From positions 62,001 to 126,000 of the forward strand of contig JAUJPG010000010.1 of the NCBI GenBank assembly GCA_030447245.1: a stretch of 64,000 bases of DNA, in the 5' to 3' direction. The DNA comes from Chloroflexota bacterium. Its GTDB lineage: Bacteria; Chloroflexota; UBA6077; JACCZL01. The position numbers were made by a program, and so were the translations under genes. Below, one piece after another: positions 1 to 9,072 of this stretch; position 1 is the first letter of the stretch; each line of letters opens with the position of its first letter. Below the pieces are notes generated by a model. That model was not told the origin of the DNA and did not search any database. It worked only from the letters and a program-made list of their open reading frames with translations.

Positions 1-1
1 G

Positions 2-1495
2 CACCCACCGCTGTACCTGTACACGCTCGGCCTGGTGGTTGCGGTGTTTGGCACATCGGAGGCCGCGGCCCGCGGGCTTGGCGTCGCCTGCCAGCTCCTT
101 TCGGCGGCGCTGACCTTCGACATCGCCCGCCGGTGCCTTCCGGAGGCACCGGCTGCTCGGCGGGACGCCGCGGCGGTCTTGGCGGTCGCGTTGTTCTTGC
201 TTTGCCCACTCACGGCCCAGTCCGCACTAATCTTGGACATCGACAACACCGTGCTGATGCTCTTGCTCACTGGGTTCGTGTGGCTGACACTCAGACTTCC
301 ACCCTGGTGGTCGCCGCGGATGGTCGCCGCGCTGTCGGTGCTCTATGCCGTCACATTGTGGGCCAAACTCACCACACCGATCCTACTGCTCGCGTCCCTG
401 GTCTTCACGCGCTTCTTCCAGGGCCTGGGGATGCGGGGAGCGGTCCAGGCCCTGGCGGTTGGCGCGCTGGGCTGGACGCTCTTCCTGGTGAGCTGGGTAG
501 TTGTGACCAGAGCCACCGGCATGCCCGCTGACTACACATTCACGGTGGTGTATGGAGAGGCCATGGACAGTCAGGCCAGCTCGCGGGAGCGGTTCACGTC
601 GTGGCCAGCGTTCTCCGCTGGTGTGGCGCCGGCCATCATCTGGATCGGCCCTTTCTTCTGCCTGCTCGTGCTTGCAGCCGGCCTGCCGCGGCTCGTGAAA
701 CTGCTGTGCGGGCGTCGGCAGACACTCGCGCCGCATGACCTCGTGGTCGTGCTTGGTGCCGTGATCTACCTGCTCTACATCGTGAAGCTCGCCGGGGCGT
801 TTCCGAAATACCACGCCGCGATGCTCCCACTATGGTCCGCGGCGTCCGGAGCGCTCGTCGCGGGGCGCGTAGAAAGGCCAGGACCGATCCAGCTGGGTGT
901 AGCGGCGCTTGGAGGAATGGCGGCGACCGCATGGCTCAGAGCCCACTTCGACGCGGACTGGGACGCTCAGTTCACGCCATCCGCGCTTGAAGCCCTGGTT
1001 CCCATACCCTTCTTGATTGGGCTCGCGACGGCTGTACTCTGGGTGGTGGCACATGGGCGGCACGTGTGGAGCGCATTGCCGCTTGCACTGGTCATTCCAG
1101 CGTTCGCCTGGAACGTGGCGCTGAACGTTCATCAGCGAGGGCTGGATGGATCCACCGGGTATTACTACGGTCGCTACGGGCAAACCGAGGCTGCTCGTAC
1201 GCTCGCTGAGCGGCTCAGCCCGGACGAGCTGTATATCGCCTCAAAGGAGGTGGCGTGGTACCTCCAGAACCAACGGTTCGTCGATCAAGAATCGTGGCAG
1301 CACGTCGTCTGGCAGGTCGACCGTGGCGTCTGGGACGGCACCTGGCTGGGCGATGACGTTCGCCTGCTGGCATTGGAAGTGGGTGACCCGTGGTGGCGCT
1401 CCACGTACGACCGCACCCTGCTACCGCGCTACCGCCTCGTGGGTGAACACGGAAACTTCATCGTGCTCGAGCGCGACACTGGGACCGGGAGCTAG
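2..1495 (+). CDS. GT39/ArnT-type membrane glycosyltransferase (5' truncated)
   Basis: The reading frame is open from the window edge. Residues just before the first possible GTG at 35 read HPPLYLYTLGL, which matches the conserved HPPL/Y motif after the first loop of dolichyl-phosphate-mannose/ArnT-type (GT39, PMT_2) glycosyltransferases, so the true start lies upstream of the window. The visible 497 residues have about ten hydrophobic segments and a soluble C-terminal tail of roughly 120 residues. The family transfers sugars from polyprenyl-phosphate donors to acceptors on the outer face of the membrane. Acceptor and donor cannot be read from the sequence. The gene ends at TAG 1493-1495 and is followed by 480 bases without an intact gene. 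Confidence 0.8.
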   Translation, partial: HPPLYLYTLGLVVAVFGTSEAAARGLGVACQLLSAALTFDIARRCLPEAPAARRDAAAVLAVALFLLCPLTAQSALILDIDNTVLMLLLTGFVWLTLRLPPWWSPRMVAALSVLYAVTLWAKLTTPILLLASLVFTRFFQGLGMRGAVQALAVGALGWTLFLVSWVVVTRATGMPADYTFTVVYGEAMDSQASSRERFTSWPAFSAGVAPAIIWIGPFFCLLVLAAGLPRLVKLLCGRRQTLAPHDLVVVLGAVIYLLYIVKLAGAFPKYHAAMLPLWSAASGALVAGRVERPGPIQLGVAALGGMAATAWLRAHFDADWDAQFTPSALEALVPIPFLIGLATAVLWVVAHGRHVWSALPLALVIPAFAWNVALNVHQRGLDGSTGYYYGRYGQTEAARTLAERLSPDELYIASKEVAWYLQNQRFVDQESWQHVVWQVDRGVWDGTWLGDDVRLLALEVGDPWWRSTYDRTLLPRYRLVGEHGNFIVLERDTGTGS

Positions 1496-1657
1496 AGCAT
1501 CGGTCAAGTAGTCACCTCGAGCCTTCAGTCGATGGTAAGGGACGCGGCCCGGTCAGGAGCACGCGTCGAGTAGACGAGCTGCCCCTGACGCTCTGGTGAG
1601 TCTGGAAGTGATGCCGTGGCGCGACGATTGTCCGTCGCACGGATACTTGACCGCTTC

Positions 1658-1850
1658 TTAGACAGCATAGTCGCGCAGGTGCCTGGCGCGACTCGGATGG
1701 CGCGCAGCTTCCGTAGCGCCCTGGCCTCGATCTAGCGGATGCGCTCGCGGGTGACCCCGAGCTCCTCGCTGATCTCTGAAAGCGTGTACTGCTTGTCGCC
1801 CGCCGCCCCGGGGGCGACGCCCAGGGCGTAGACCGGATGTGGCGATCCAA
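1658..1850 (-). pseudogene. Relic of a sigma-70 family factor, region 4.2
   Basis: Read on the minus strand, one frame gives GDKQYTLSEISEELGVTRER followed by IR-stop-IEARALRKLR. This is the helix-turn-helix of region 4.2 of a primary-type sigma factor, with the conserved Gln codon (CAG) changed to TAG. The normal C-terminal end, RHPSRARHLRDYAV then a TAA stop at 1658-1660, is present but in another frame, so there is also an indel between ALRKLR and HPSR. Only about 50-60 codons are recognisable. Upstream VYALG may be the remnant of R-[YF]-G-L, and nothing of regions 1-3 is visible. I read it as a degraded gene fragment in the gap between the glycosyltransferase and the DUF1015 gene. Confidence 0.8.
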
Positions 1851-1979
1851 GAATGTTGGCGATCATCTGATCCGCTGCGCGCGCCTTGCGAGCCGTCCAG
1901 CGATGCTGCCGTGACCAGAACAGCGTCAGCCAAGCGTTCGCGGGTGTGGCAGAGGCCTTGCGCGGCTGCCAGCCAGCTA

Positions 1980-3326
1980 CTATTCCAGCGAGCGGAAGAC
2001 CAGCCCGGTCGGCGCCTTCGGGAAGAAGTAGGTCGATTTCTCCGGCATCCGCTCGCCCGCCAGGGCGACATTTGCAATCTGCTCGACCTTGGTCGCGTTC
2101 AGCAGGACGGCCATGTCTCGCTCGCCGCTCCGTACCAGGGCGAAGGCCTCGTGGGGGTCGCGCGTGTAGTCAATCGCGTCCTCGGCGGCCAGACCGTACT
2201 CCTCGAGCAACGGGCGGATGAGTGCCTCGTCGGCTAACACGACGTCAAGCGCTTGCCAGCTAGGATGGCGGTTGGCCGGAACTCTCGAGGGGAGCGCCGC
2301 CCGATCGCGCCGCGTAATCACCGCGAAGATGGATGGGTCGGGGCCATACACGCCGATGACGCGGTCAGCTTCCCCCCGAGACGCGAGCTGAGCGACGTAC
2401 GGGTCGATCTGCTGAGCGGGTGCGTCCGGCAAGAGCGGGTAGTACTCGGCGTGGAAATCCGCCGAAACTCGGGTTTCCAGATCAACCGCGTCCATCCCCT
2501 CCAGACCTTTCAGCAGGCGGTGGATCGGCAGGATCACCAGGCCGGGATCGTCCTCCGCAATGAGGTGCATCATCGCGAACGAGGTTGGATCCTCGGGGCC
2601 GCTTCGCTGTGTGCCGGCCGTTGGGCGTTGCTGCTCAGCGTAGTGGAGCGCCGTCTCGTAGCGGTGGTGGCCGTCGGCGATGAAGAGCGGCCGATCGGCA
2701 AAGAAGGTTCGGAGCCGCTCGAGCAGCCCGGCCTCCTGGAGCAGCCATAGGCGATGTCCGACGCCGGTCAGATCGTCGCCCACTGCCGCCGGCGGCCTGC
2801 CCTCGGCCCACGCCCAAGCGGCGGCTACCGCGTCCTCCTGGGACGCCTCCCCAGCTTCTCTTCCGCGACGGAAGAAGACCAGGATCGGGCTGACGTTCGT
2901 CCGCGTTGCTTCGAGCAGCCGCAGGCGGTCGGCTTTCGGGCGGGCGTAGGTCCGCTCGTGAGGCAGGATGAGCCGTCGATCCCAGGGCTCCAGTCCAACT
3001 GCCGCGATCAGCTCGCGGCGCCGCCCAACCTGGTCGCCCCGCGCGAATGTCAGTTCATGCAGGTAGATGGTCGGTGCATCGTCCTGCACCAGGGTCCCCT
3101 GCTCGCGCCAGGCCCGCAGCGTTCTGGCGGCTCGCGCATAGCGATCGTCGCCGGAGACGGAGGCCGTGCTCATTTCAATCTGCACGGCATTGTTCGGGTG
3201 ATGATCGCGGTATCGCCGCTCATCTTCCGCGGTCATGACGTCGTATGGCGGGCACAGCACGCGCCCCAGATCACTGACCTGACCAGGGTCGAAACGGAGC
3301 CCGCGGAACGGACGCACGTCGGCCAT
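1980..3326 (-). CDS. DUF1015 family protein
   Basis: The 448-residue protein begins MADVRPFRGLRFDP and carries the CPPYDVM signature near residue 26, both typical of DUF1015 (PF06245, COG4198). Other family marks are LILPHERTYARPKADRL around residue 120 and FIADGHHRYETAL around residue 215. Length matches the family (400-450). The biochemical role of DUF1015 proteins is not firmly established; the conserved DGHHR block suggests a nucleotide- or phosphate-handling enzyme, but that is inference. The gene stands alone, transcribed away from the lipoprotein gene on the plus strand, and its start lies about 10 nt from a strong extended -10 element. Confidence 0.9.
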   Translation of the reverse strand: MADVRPFRGLRFDPGQVSDLGRVLCPPYDVMTAEDERRYRDHHPNNAVQIEMSTASVSGDDRYARAARTLRAWREQGTLVQDDAPTIYLHELTFARGDQVGRRRELIAAVGLEPWDRRLILPHERTYARPKADRLRLLEATRTNVSPILVFFRRGREAGEASQEDAVAAAWAWAEGRPPAAVGDDLTGVGHRLWLLQEAGLLERLRTFFADRPLFIADGHHRYETALHYAEQQRPTAGTQRSGPEDPTSFAMMHLIAEDDPGLVILPIHRLLKGLEGMDAVDLETRVSADFHAEYYPLLPDAPAQQIDPYVAQLASRGEADRVIGVYGPDPSIFAVITRRDRAALPSRVPANRHPSWQALDVVLADEALIRPLLEEYGLAAEDAIDYTRDPHEAFALVRSGERDMAVLLNATKVEQIANVALAGERMPEKSTYFFPKAPTGLVFRSLE

Positions 3327-3336
3327 ACGGCGCGAG

Positions 3337-3345
3337 ATTATACCA
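3337..3345 (-). promoter_or_regulatory. Extended -10 promoter of the DUF1015 gene, near-leaderless
   Basis: The minus strand reads TGGTATAAT, a perfect TGnTATAAT extended -10. Only ten bases (CTCGCGCCGT) separate it from the ATG at 3326. With a start site about seven bases after the -10, the 5' leader would be only a few nucleotides, so the mRNA would be essentially leaderless. No good -35 is seen, as expected for an extended -10 promoter. Confidence 0.65.
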
Positions 3346-3493
3346 GGGGTAGCTTGACCATTACGGTCGCGTCACAGTTATCCTGCCCGCTCTCGTGCCG
3401 CGCGAAGGACCATGTTTTGGGAAAGGGTCCGCTTGGCCCCATCCGCATCGTTGCCCAATACTAGTCCAAGCTCCAAGTTCGGACCGTTTCGAG

Positions 3494-3516
3494 CTGATCC
3501 CCCGCGGGGGGATCAG
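3494..3516. repeat. Perfect 10-bp inverted repeat between divergent genes
   Basis: CTGATCCCCC and GGGGGATCAG flank a 3-base centre (GCG). It lies about 27 bases before the likely GTG start of the lipoprotein gene and 170 bases upstream of the divergent DUF1015 gene. No T run follows on either strand, so it is more likely an operator or an RNA hairpin in the lipoprotein leader than an intrinsic terminator. Confidence 0.45.
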
Positions 3517-3542
3517 CCGGGCAGGTGCTGGTCGGGAGGCTT

Positions 3543-4067
3543 GTGCGCCCCAGATCCCCGACCCGCTTGCAAAGCGCCGTGACGGCGGTTTGTTTGACCT
3601 GTGCGTTGGCGCTCGGCTGTGGCAGGCCGGCCTATTCAGGGGCGGAGCCAACCTACATCCCGCAGCCGACGCCCGACCGAACGGTTGATACGGTGGTTCG
3701 CGGCATGGGCCCGTCGATCTCTTTCCCGTCTCCCAGCCCAGTTGCTCCTCCGTCTCCCGCCCCGGCGAATGTCGCGCGTGGCCGCGCGAGTCCTGCGCCG
3801 GCGCCCGCTCGGGGAAGCGCGAGTGTCACCGCGACTCGGGTGCCTGGCACGCCGGCAACTGTCCGGCCTGCTGCCGCGGGGGCGACCACGCCCGCGTCCA
3901 CATCGACCTCGGGAAGCGAGCTCCCAGTGGGGCGGTCACCCGCGACGGTCACGCCGACTGCTCGCGCGACCCAGCGGCCGGCTCGGCCGGCGCTGCTCAA
4001 TCCGACGTCCGTGGCCCCGCGCGCGCCGGTCGCCACGCCACGGCCCGCGGGGACGCCGAGCCGCTAG
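3543..4067 (+). CDS. Low-complexity Pro/Thr/Ala-rich lipoprotein
   Basis: The product is about 174 residues. An N-terminal hydrophobic stretch ends in the lipobox LALGC (Cys26 from the chosen start), so it should be lipid-anchored on the outer face of the membrane. The rest is almost entirely Pro, Ala, Thr, Ser and Arg, a disordered linker-like composition without a recognisable domain. GTG 3543 is preferred because GGAGG lies just upstream (3535-3539, though only 3 nt away); GTG 3525 is the alternative. Composition is biased enough that a non-coding alternative cannot be fully excluded, but the signal peptide supports a real gene. It converges with the exonuclease gene that ends at 4092. Confidence 0.6.
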   Translation: MRPRSPTRLQSAVTAVCLTCALALGCGRPAYSGAEPTYIPQPTPDRTVDTVVRGMGPSISFPSPSPVAPPSPAPANVARGRASPAPAPARGSASVTATRVPGTPATVRPAAAGATTPASTSTSGSELPVGRSPATVTPTARATQRPARPALLNPTSVAPRAPVATPRPAGTPSR

Positions 4068-4091
4068 GATTGCCTCGCCCGCGAACGCGCC

Positions 4092-5402
4092 CTATGTCCC
4101 AACTTTGGCGACCTTGCCGGAGGGGGCTGTAGTTAGCATGGATCCTCGCTGCTTGTTCAGCAGTCGCGCAAGCCGTCGTCCAAGCGCCGAGTGTTCCGTC
4201 GCCGCGTCTGGATGGCGGCGCGCCTTGGCCAGCTCGAGTATGGTAAGCGCCTCCTGGACAATGGCTATGGCAGCGCCGTAGTCCCGGACGCGATGCTCAT
4301 AGTGTTTGGCCAGTTCCACGTGCGCGGCACAGTGCGTGGGGGTGCTCGCGGCCAGCCGCCGCCAGAGTTCGAGCGCGCGATCAGAACGGCCAATCCGCTT
4401 ACAGTGTTGGGCCAGGCGGATGGCGATGCGGCGACGGTGCTGGGCGGTCGTCGCCAGGCGCAGCGCGCGCTCGTAACAGGCGGCCGCGTCCTCAGCGTAG
4501 CCAAGCTCCTCGTAGAGCCGTGCGACGGCTTCGAGCTCGTCCGGCTCCGCGGGCTGGCCGAGTGGATCGCCGAGCAGTCGCCCAAGATGGCAGGCGAGCG
4601 AAACGAGGCTGAGGACGTCATCCAGGTTATGGTGGAAGACGCTTGCCATCGGCCGAGCGTCGCCATCGCGGACATAGCGGAAGTAGAGCTGGGGAATCAT
4701 CCAGGATGGCACATCCTGCTGGCGGCCGTGCCTGAGGATCGCCTGCTCGATCGCGCCGAGGCTGCACGACGGCAGGCGGTCCCTCCAGAGGCGGCGCGCG
4801 GTGAACAGGAGATCCAGGTGGGGCTCGGCGCGCAACGTCGAGCGGCGCCGGCCGGCGACGAACCGAGTCTGCAGCAGTGGCAGATCGAATGCCTTGCCAT
4901 TGAAGCTCACGACGGCGCGGAAGCGTGGGAACAGACCGTTCAGGGCCGCCAGCATCGCTGGCTCCTCGGCGTGATCGCGCATGAAGTACTGGCGGACGAC
5001 AAAGCGCCCGGACTCGAAGAAACCAAGCCCGACCATGAACACATAGGTGCCGGTGCCGCCGGACAACCCGGTCGTCTCCGTATCTAGGAAGAGAACCTCG
5101 GATGGGTCGAGCACACCCGAGCTCGATTGGCGGGCCAGGCAGGCGATCGCCCGGTCCGTCAGTTGGAGCAAGCCTCCGAGCGGCTCGGCGCCGTGCACGT
5201 GGTCCAGAGGGAACGCTCGCTCGCCCACGAAACAGGCGCCGAGGTCACCCTCGTGGACCGTGCCCGGTACCAGGTCGACGACATCACCTCCCGACCGCTT
5301 CGACGACGTCGTTGGGGCATTCGCCGGGTGGGCACTGCTTGGAGCTGATGCGTGGCTGGGTCCGAGGGCCTGGCGCAGCCGATCGCGCAGGTCAACGCTC
5401 AT
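4092..5402 (-). CDS. YprB-like RNase H-fold exonuclease with TPR tail
   Basis: Of 436 residues, roughly 95-290 form an RNase H-like DEDD exonuclease domain of the YprB/COG3359 type. The first catalytic pair is in FLDTETTGLSGGTGTY (Asp107, Glu109), followed by VVSFNGKAFDLPLL and the late HHNLDDVLSL block with the distal Asp. Residues about 310-410 contain TPR-like helical repeats (LYEELGYAEDAAACYERAL). The role is inferred to be 3'-5' nuclease action on nucleic acids, with the TPR part for protein contact. I start at ATG 5402 (MSVDLRDRL); ATG 5417 is possible, while a longer version would run into the aminotransferase. It lies 55 bases downstream of the aminotransferase gene on the same strand and may be co-transcribed. 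Confidence 0.8.
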   Translation of the reverse strand: MSVDLRDRLRQALGPSHASAPSSAHPANAPTTSSKRSGGDVVDLVPGTVHEGDLGACFVGERAFPLDHVHGAEPLGGLLQLTDRAIACLARQSSSGVLDPSEVLFLDTETTGLSGGTGTYVFMVGLGFFESGRFVVRQYFMRDHAEEPAMLAALNGLFPRFRAVVSFNGKAFDLPLLQTRFVAGRRRSTLRAEPHLDLLFTARRLWRDRLPSCSLGAIEQAILRHGRQQDVPSWMIPQLYFRYVRDGDARPMASVFHHNLDDVLSLVSLACHLGRLLGDPLGQPAEPDELEAVARLYEELGYAEDAAACYERALRLATTAQHRRRIAIRLAQHCKRIGRSDRALELWRRLAASTPTHCAAHVELAKHYEHRVRDYGAAIAIVQEALTILELAKARRHPDAATEHSALGRRLARLLNKQRGSMLTTAPSGKVAKVGT

Positions 5403-5457
5403 GGTCCACGCGTCCATCGCAGGATGGGAGTCGTGAACGCCACGATGGCCACGCCGC

Positions 5458-6699
5458 CTACGGGCTGACCGGCACGCTCTGGTCGCGCTCGGCGGTAGCC
5501 TCGACGTGCGCCAGGCGCCGCTTGATCGCGCGGCCGAGGCGTGCGATGCCCTCCTCAATACGCTCCGGGGTGACGTTCGAGAAGTTCAGTCGCATCGTGT
5601 TATGGCCGCCGCGGTCGGGATGGAATGACTCGCCAGGAACGAACGCCACCTGTTCCGCGAGTGCTTCCGCGAGCAGTTCGCGTGTGTCGATCGACGGCGG
5701 GAGCTCGGCCCAGACAAATAGACCGCCTCTTGCCCTGGTCCAGCTGCAGCCCGGCGGGAAGTGCTCCTCCATCGCCCGCAGCATCACGTTACGACGCTCG
5801 CGGTAGACGTCCCGAATCTGGTCGATGTGCGTCTCGAGGAAGTCATCCTGCTGACAAACCTCATTGGTCGCCATCTGCGTCGCCATCGACGTATGCAAGT
5901 CCGCCGGCTGCTTGGCGAAGACAAACTCGTCGTAGAGTCCGGGCGGCGCCACGAGCCAGCCCAGCCGGAAGCCCGGCGCCAGGATCTTGGAGAACGTTCC
6001 AAGATAGATGACGCCCTCGGGCCAGAGCGAGCGGAGGCTGGGCAGCGGGCCGCCCTCGAAGTACAGCTCGCCGTAGGGATCGTCCTCGACGATTGGGACG
6101 CCGTGGCGACGGGCCGTTTCGATCAGCAGCTCGCGGCGCGGCTCGCTCATGAGGCGGCCGCTCGGGTTCTGGAAATTCGGAAGGGCGTAGATGAACTTGA
6201 TGGCGTGCTGCTGGAGAATGTCGTCCAGATCCTGGCTGCGCATCCCTTCGTCGTCCATCGGGACTGTCACGTAGTCTGCCTGGTAAGCGTCGAACGCCTG
6301 GATCGCGCCCATGTAGGTTGGGCTTTCCGCACACACGGCGTCGCCGGGGTTCAGAAAGATCTTGCCAAGCAGGTCAAGGCCTTGCTGCGAGCCGCTGGTG
6401 ACCAGGACGTGGTCAGGTTCGGCGGGGATGCCCATACCGGTCATGCGGCGCGCGAGGAATTCGCGTAGCGGCCGATATCCCTCGGAAGGGCCGTACTGGA
6501 GGGCCATGTTTCCGTTCGTCTCGAGCACCCACTCGAAGGCCCGTCGATACTCGTCGATCGGGAACAGCTCGGGGGCGGGTAGCCCGCCAGCCAGCGAGAT
6601 GATCTCTGGGCGGGCGGTCAGCTTGAGGAGCTCGCGGATGTCTGAGGCGTGCATCCGCTCGGTCCGGTCAGCGAACAACGTGCCCCACGAGACGGCCAT
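5458..6699 (-). CDS. PLP-dependent class I/II aminotransferase (LysN/2-aminoadipate type)
   Basis: The 413-residue protein belongs to the fold-type I aminotransferases related to 2-aminoadipate aminotransferase (LysN/ARO8) and to MocR-type domains without the DNA-binding part. Recognisable sites are SLAGGLPAPELFP (substrate loop), LPNFQNPSG (Asn178 region), VEDDPYGEL (Asp206/207, PLP ring nitrogen) and GTFSKILAPGFRLGW with the Schiff-base Lys238. It would transfer an amino group between an amino acid, plausibly 2-aminoadipate, an aromatic or a branched-chain one, and 2-oxoglutarate. The exact substrate is not decidable here. The 166-base gap to the upstream cyclase gene suggests its own promoter. 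Confidence 0.85.
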   Translation of the reverse strand: MAVSWGTLFADRTERMHASDIRELLKLTARPEIISLAGGLPAPELFPIDEYRRAFEWVLETNGNMALQYGPSEGYRPLREFLARRMTGMGIPAEPDHVLVTSGSQQGLDLLGKIFLNPGDAVCAESPTYMGAIQAFDAYQADYVTVPMDDEGMRSQDLDDILQQHAIKFIYALPNFQNPSGRLMSEPRRELLIETARRHGVPIVEDDPYGELYFEGGPLPSLRSLWPEGVIYLGTFSKILAPGFRLGWLVAPPGLYDEFVFAKQPADLHTSMATQMATNEVCQQDDFLETHIDQIRDVYRERRNVMLRAMEEHFPPGCSWTRARGGLFVWAELPPSIDTRELLAEALAEQVAFVPGESFHPDRGGHNTMRLNFSNVTPERIEEGIARLGRAIKRRLAHVEATAERDQSVPVSP

Positions 6700-6865
6700 G
6701 ACAGTACTCCGGTGCGTTCATCTCTCGGCGCGCGGCGACGCGGGATGCCGGTTGACGCGGTGCTTGCCGGTAGGATAGCAGAAGGTGCGCCGCGGCACTC
6801 CCGTCGGACCCGCAAGGATGCTTCAAGCACGCGTACGACCGGGGATAGGCGCGCTCGAGACGCCT

Positions 6866-8971
6866 CTACTTGCGCGTCATGACGAAGACGCCGTCCCAAT
6901 CGGCTGGCGGTGGCTCATCGATGAGCCGTTGGCATCGCTCCAGGTATACCCGGCTCGGCCCGTCGGTTGGAGCCCAGCGCAGTGCCTCCTGGAAGCGCGC
7001 GGCGGCGCGGAGCCAGTCGCGTTGTCGGTAGGCTTCGATCCCCGCCCGGTAGGCTGCGAGCGCCGGGACAGTGTGCTCGCCGAGGGCGCAATCGACCGTC
7101 ATCACCTCGTGGATCGCCGTGGGCTCGCGCTTGCCCTTGACCGCGACGAGGTCAAGAAAACGGCTGTGAAAGCCGTCGCCGGCCGCGCGGAGCGTTGCTG
7201 CGCTCACGATCAGCGTCGTGCCGTACTCCTTGTTGAGCCCCTCCAGGCGCGACCCGAGATTCACCGAGTCACCCATGACGGTGTAGTCGAAGCGGCTGGC
7301 CGAGCCCATGTTGCCAACCTTCATGACACCGGTGTTGATGCCCATGCCCATGCGCAGCGGCATGCGCCCAGCCTTGGACCAGCTTTCGTTCAACCGCTCC
7401 AGCTCCTCGATCATCCCGCAGGCGGCACGGCAGGTAAGCGCCGCGTGATCCGGCTGACTTTGGGGGGCGTTCCAGAAGGCCATGATCGCGTCACCCATGT
7501 ACTTGTCAATGGTCCCGTTGTATTTGAAGATCACGTTCGACATCGCGGTCAGGTATTCGGTGAGCGCACTGACAACCGTTTCTGGGTCGACTGATTCGGC
7601 ATAGGTGGTGAACCCGCGGAGGTCGGAGAACAGGACGGTCATCTCGCGCTGGTCTCCGCCCAGCTTGAGGCTTTCTGGATCACGGGTAACCTCAGCGACG
7701 ACTGACGGAGACAAGTACTGCCCGAGAACGCCCCGCAGAGCCCGAGTTTCGCCCTGCTCGAAGATCACGCGGTAGAGCATGATGGCACCGAACGTCAGGA
7801 ACAACGACAGGGGCGGGAAGATCAAGTTCATCATGACGCCGCCGGAGTCGAAGTAGAACGACGCGCCGACTACAAACGCACCGAGCGTGACCGATGAGAT
7901 TACGGCCGAGATCAGCGGTGGGAGGGTCGCCAGGGTGGTTCCCACGACGAGCGCAAAGGCGAAGATCAGTGTGACCGTCAGCCAACGTGGCGCGTCCCAG
8001 AGGAAGTCGCCGCGCAGAATCGTCTCAATCGCATGCGCATGCGTCTCGACCCCGTCCATCTTGCCATCGAGCGATGGGGGTGTCCAGTAATCGTCGGCAA
8101 ACGCGGTCGCGGTCACGCCGATCAAGGCGATTTTGTGCTCGAACGTTTCTGGCGGCACCCGGCCATTGAGGACGTCCACGAACGAAACGACAGGCAACGC
8201 GGGCGGGGCACTTTCGTGCGGGCCGCCAAGATAGTTGACGATCAGTGAACCGGTGCGGTCGACGGGGATTGACCTGCCAGCGAGAGGAATCAGGCCGTCC
8301 TCGATCGGCCCGTCCCACGGATCGGGCCGCCGGAGGAACTTGGACGCGGTCGTCAGGACCACGGATGGATAGGGTTGGCCACCAACGTCGAAGATGAGTG
8401 GCATGCGCCGAAGCGTGCCGTCAGGGTCGGGCAGTTGATTGGCCATGCCGAGCCCCGCCGATGCATCTTTCAAGGCTGGCAGCGGTTCGAAAACCTCTCC
8501 GTACGTCTCCCAACCGGTTGAGCCGGGCCGCTTGCTCAAGAAATCGCCGGCCGTGGGCATGATGACGTTCACTGCCCGTTCGCGGGCCTCGAGAAGCGCG
8601 CCAACCAACTCGTCGTCGCCCTCCGCATCCGCGTCGAACAAGAGGTCGAACATGATCGTGCGGACGCGGACGTCGATCAATCGACGGATCACTTCCGCGT
8701 GCAGCGAGCGTGGCCAGTTGAAGAGGCGGCCGTAGCGGCGTAGCTCGACGACGCTCTTGTCGTCGAGCGCCACGAGGACCACGAAGCGCGCGGGATCTGG
8801 AGCCGCTCGCCTTGGCAGGAAGAAAACCGTGTCGGTCGTCCGGCGCTGGAGCTCGCTCAAGGCGCCGGCGGAGAACAGCGAGGACAGCAGAGCCGCGACC
8901 GCCAGGACGATCGCCGACGAGATCGCCAGGCGACGCTGCTGGCGCCGCGTCAAGCTGAAGGATCGCACCAC
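6866..8971 (-). CDS. CHASE2-domain class III adenylate cyclase
   Basis: The 701-residue protein has an N-terminal TM helix (about 20-40), an extracytoplasmic CHASE2 sensor domain (about 45-320), then two or three TM helices (about 330-400). A C-terminal class III nucleotide cyclase domain follows (about 430-610). In the cyclase, FSDLRGFTTY and YMGDAIMAFW carry the two metal-binding Asp residues, and FDYTVMGDSVNLGSRLE holds the Asp and the Asn/Arg that bind adenine and stabilise the transition state, so adenylate rather than guanylate cyclase is favoured. A short TPR-like tail follows (about 620-670). It should sense an external signal and produce cAMP. No cAMP-binding regulator is present in the window. 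Confidence 0.92.
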   Translation of the reverse strand: MVRSFSLTRRQQRRLAISSAIVLAVAALLSSLFSAGALSELQRRTTDTVFFLPRRAAPDPARFVVLVALDDKSVVELRRYGRLFNWPRSLHAEVIRRLIDVRVRTIMFDLLFDADAEGDDELVGALLEARERAVNVIMPTAGDFLSKRPGSTGWETYGEVFEPLPALKDASAGLGMANQLPDPDGTLRRMPLIFDVGGQPYPSVVLTTASKFLRRPDPWDGPIEDGLIPLAGRSIPVDRTGSLIVNYLGGPHESAPPALPVVSFVDVLNGRVPPETFEHKIALIGVTATAFADDYWTPPSLDGKMDGVETHAHAIETILRGDFLWDAPRWLTVTLIFAFALVVGTTLATLPPLISAVISSVTLGAFVVGASFYFDSGGVMMNLIFPPLSLFLTFGAIMLYRVIFEQGETRALRGVLGQYLSPSVVAEVTRDPESLKLGGDQREMTVLFSDLRGFTTYAESVDPETVVSALTEYLTAMSNVIFKYNGTIDKYMGDAIMAFWNAPQSQPDHAALTCRAACGMIEELERLNESWSKAGRMPLRMGMGINTGVMKVGNMGSASRFDYTVMGDSVNLGSRLEGLNKEYGTTLIVSAATLRAAGDGFHSRFLDLVAVKGKREPTAIHEVMTVDCALGEHTVPALAAYRAGIEAYRQRDWLRAAARFQEALRWAPTDGPSRVYLERCQRLIDEPPPADWDGVFVMTRK

Positions 8972-9072
8972 GCCCGTCCTCGTAACTGTCCGAACTGCCC
9001 GCGCATCCTATGCAGCCGCGCGCGCTCTCGTCAAGAAAACGACCCTTCGCGGCCGCGGCGCGGGCCGCGCGG

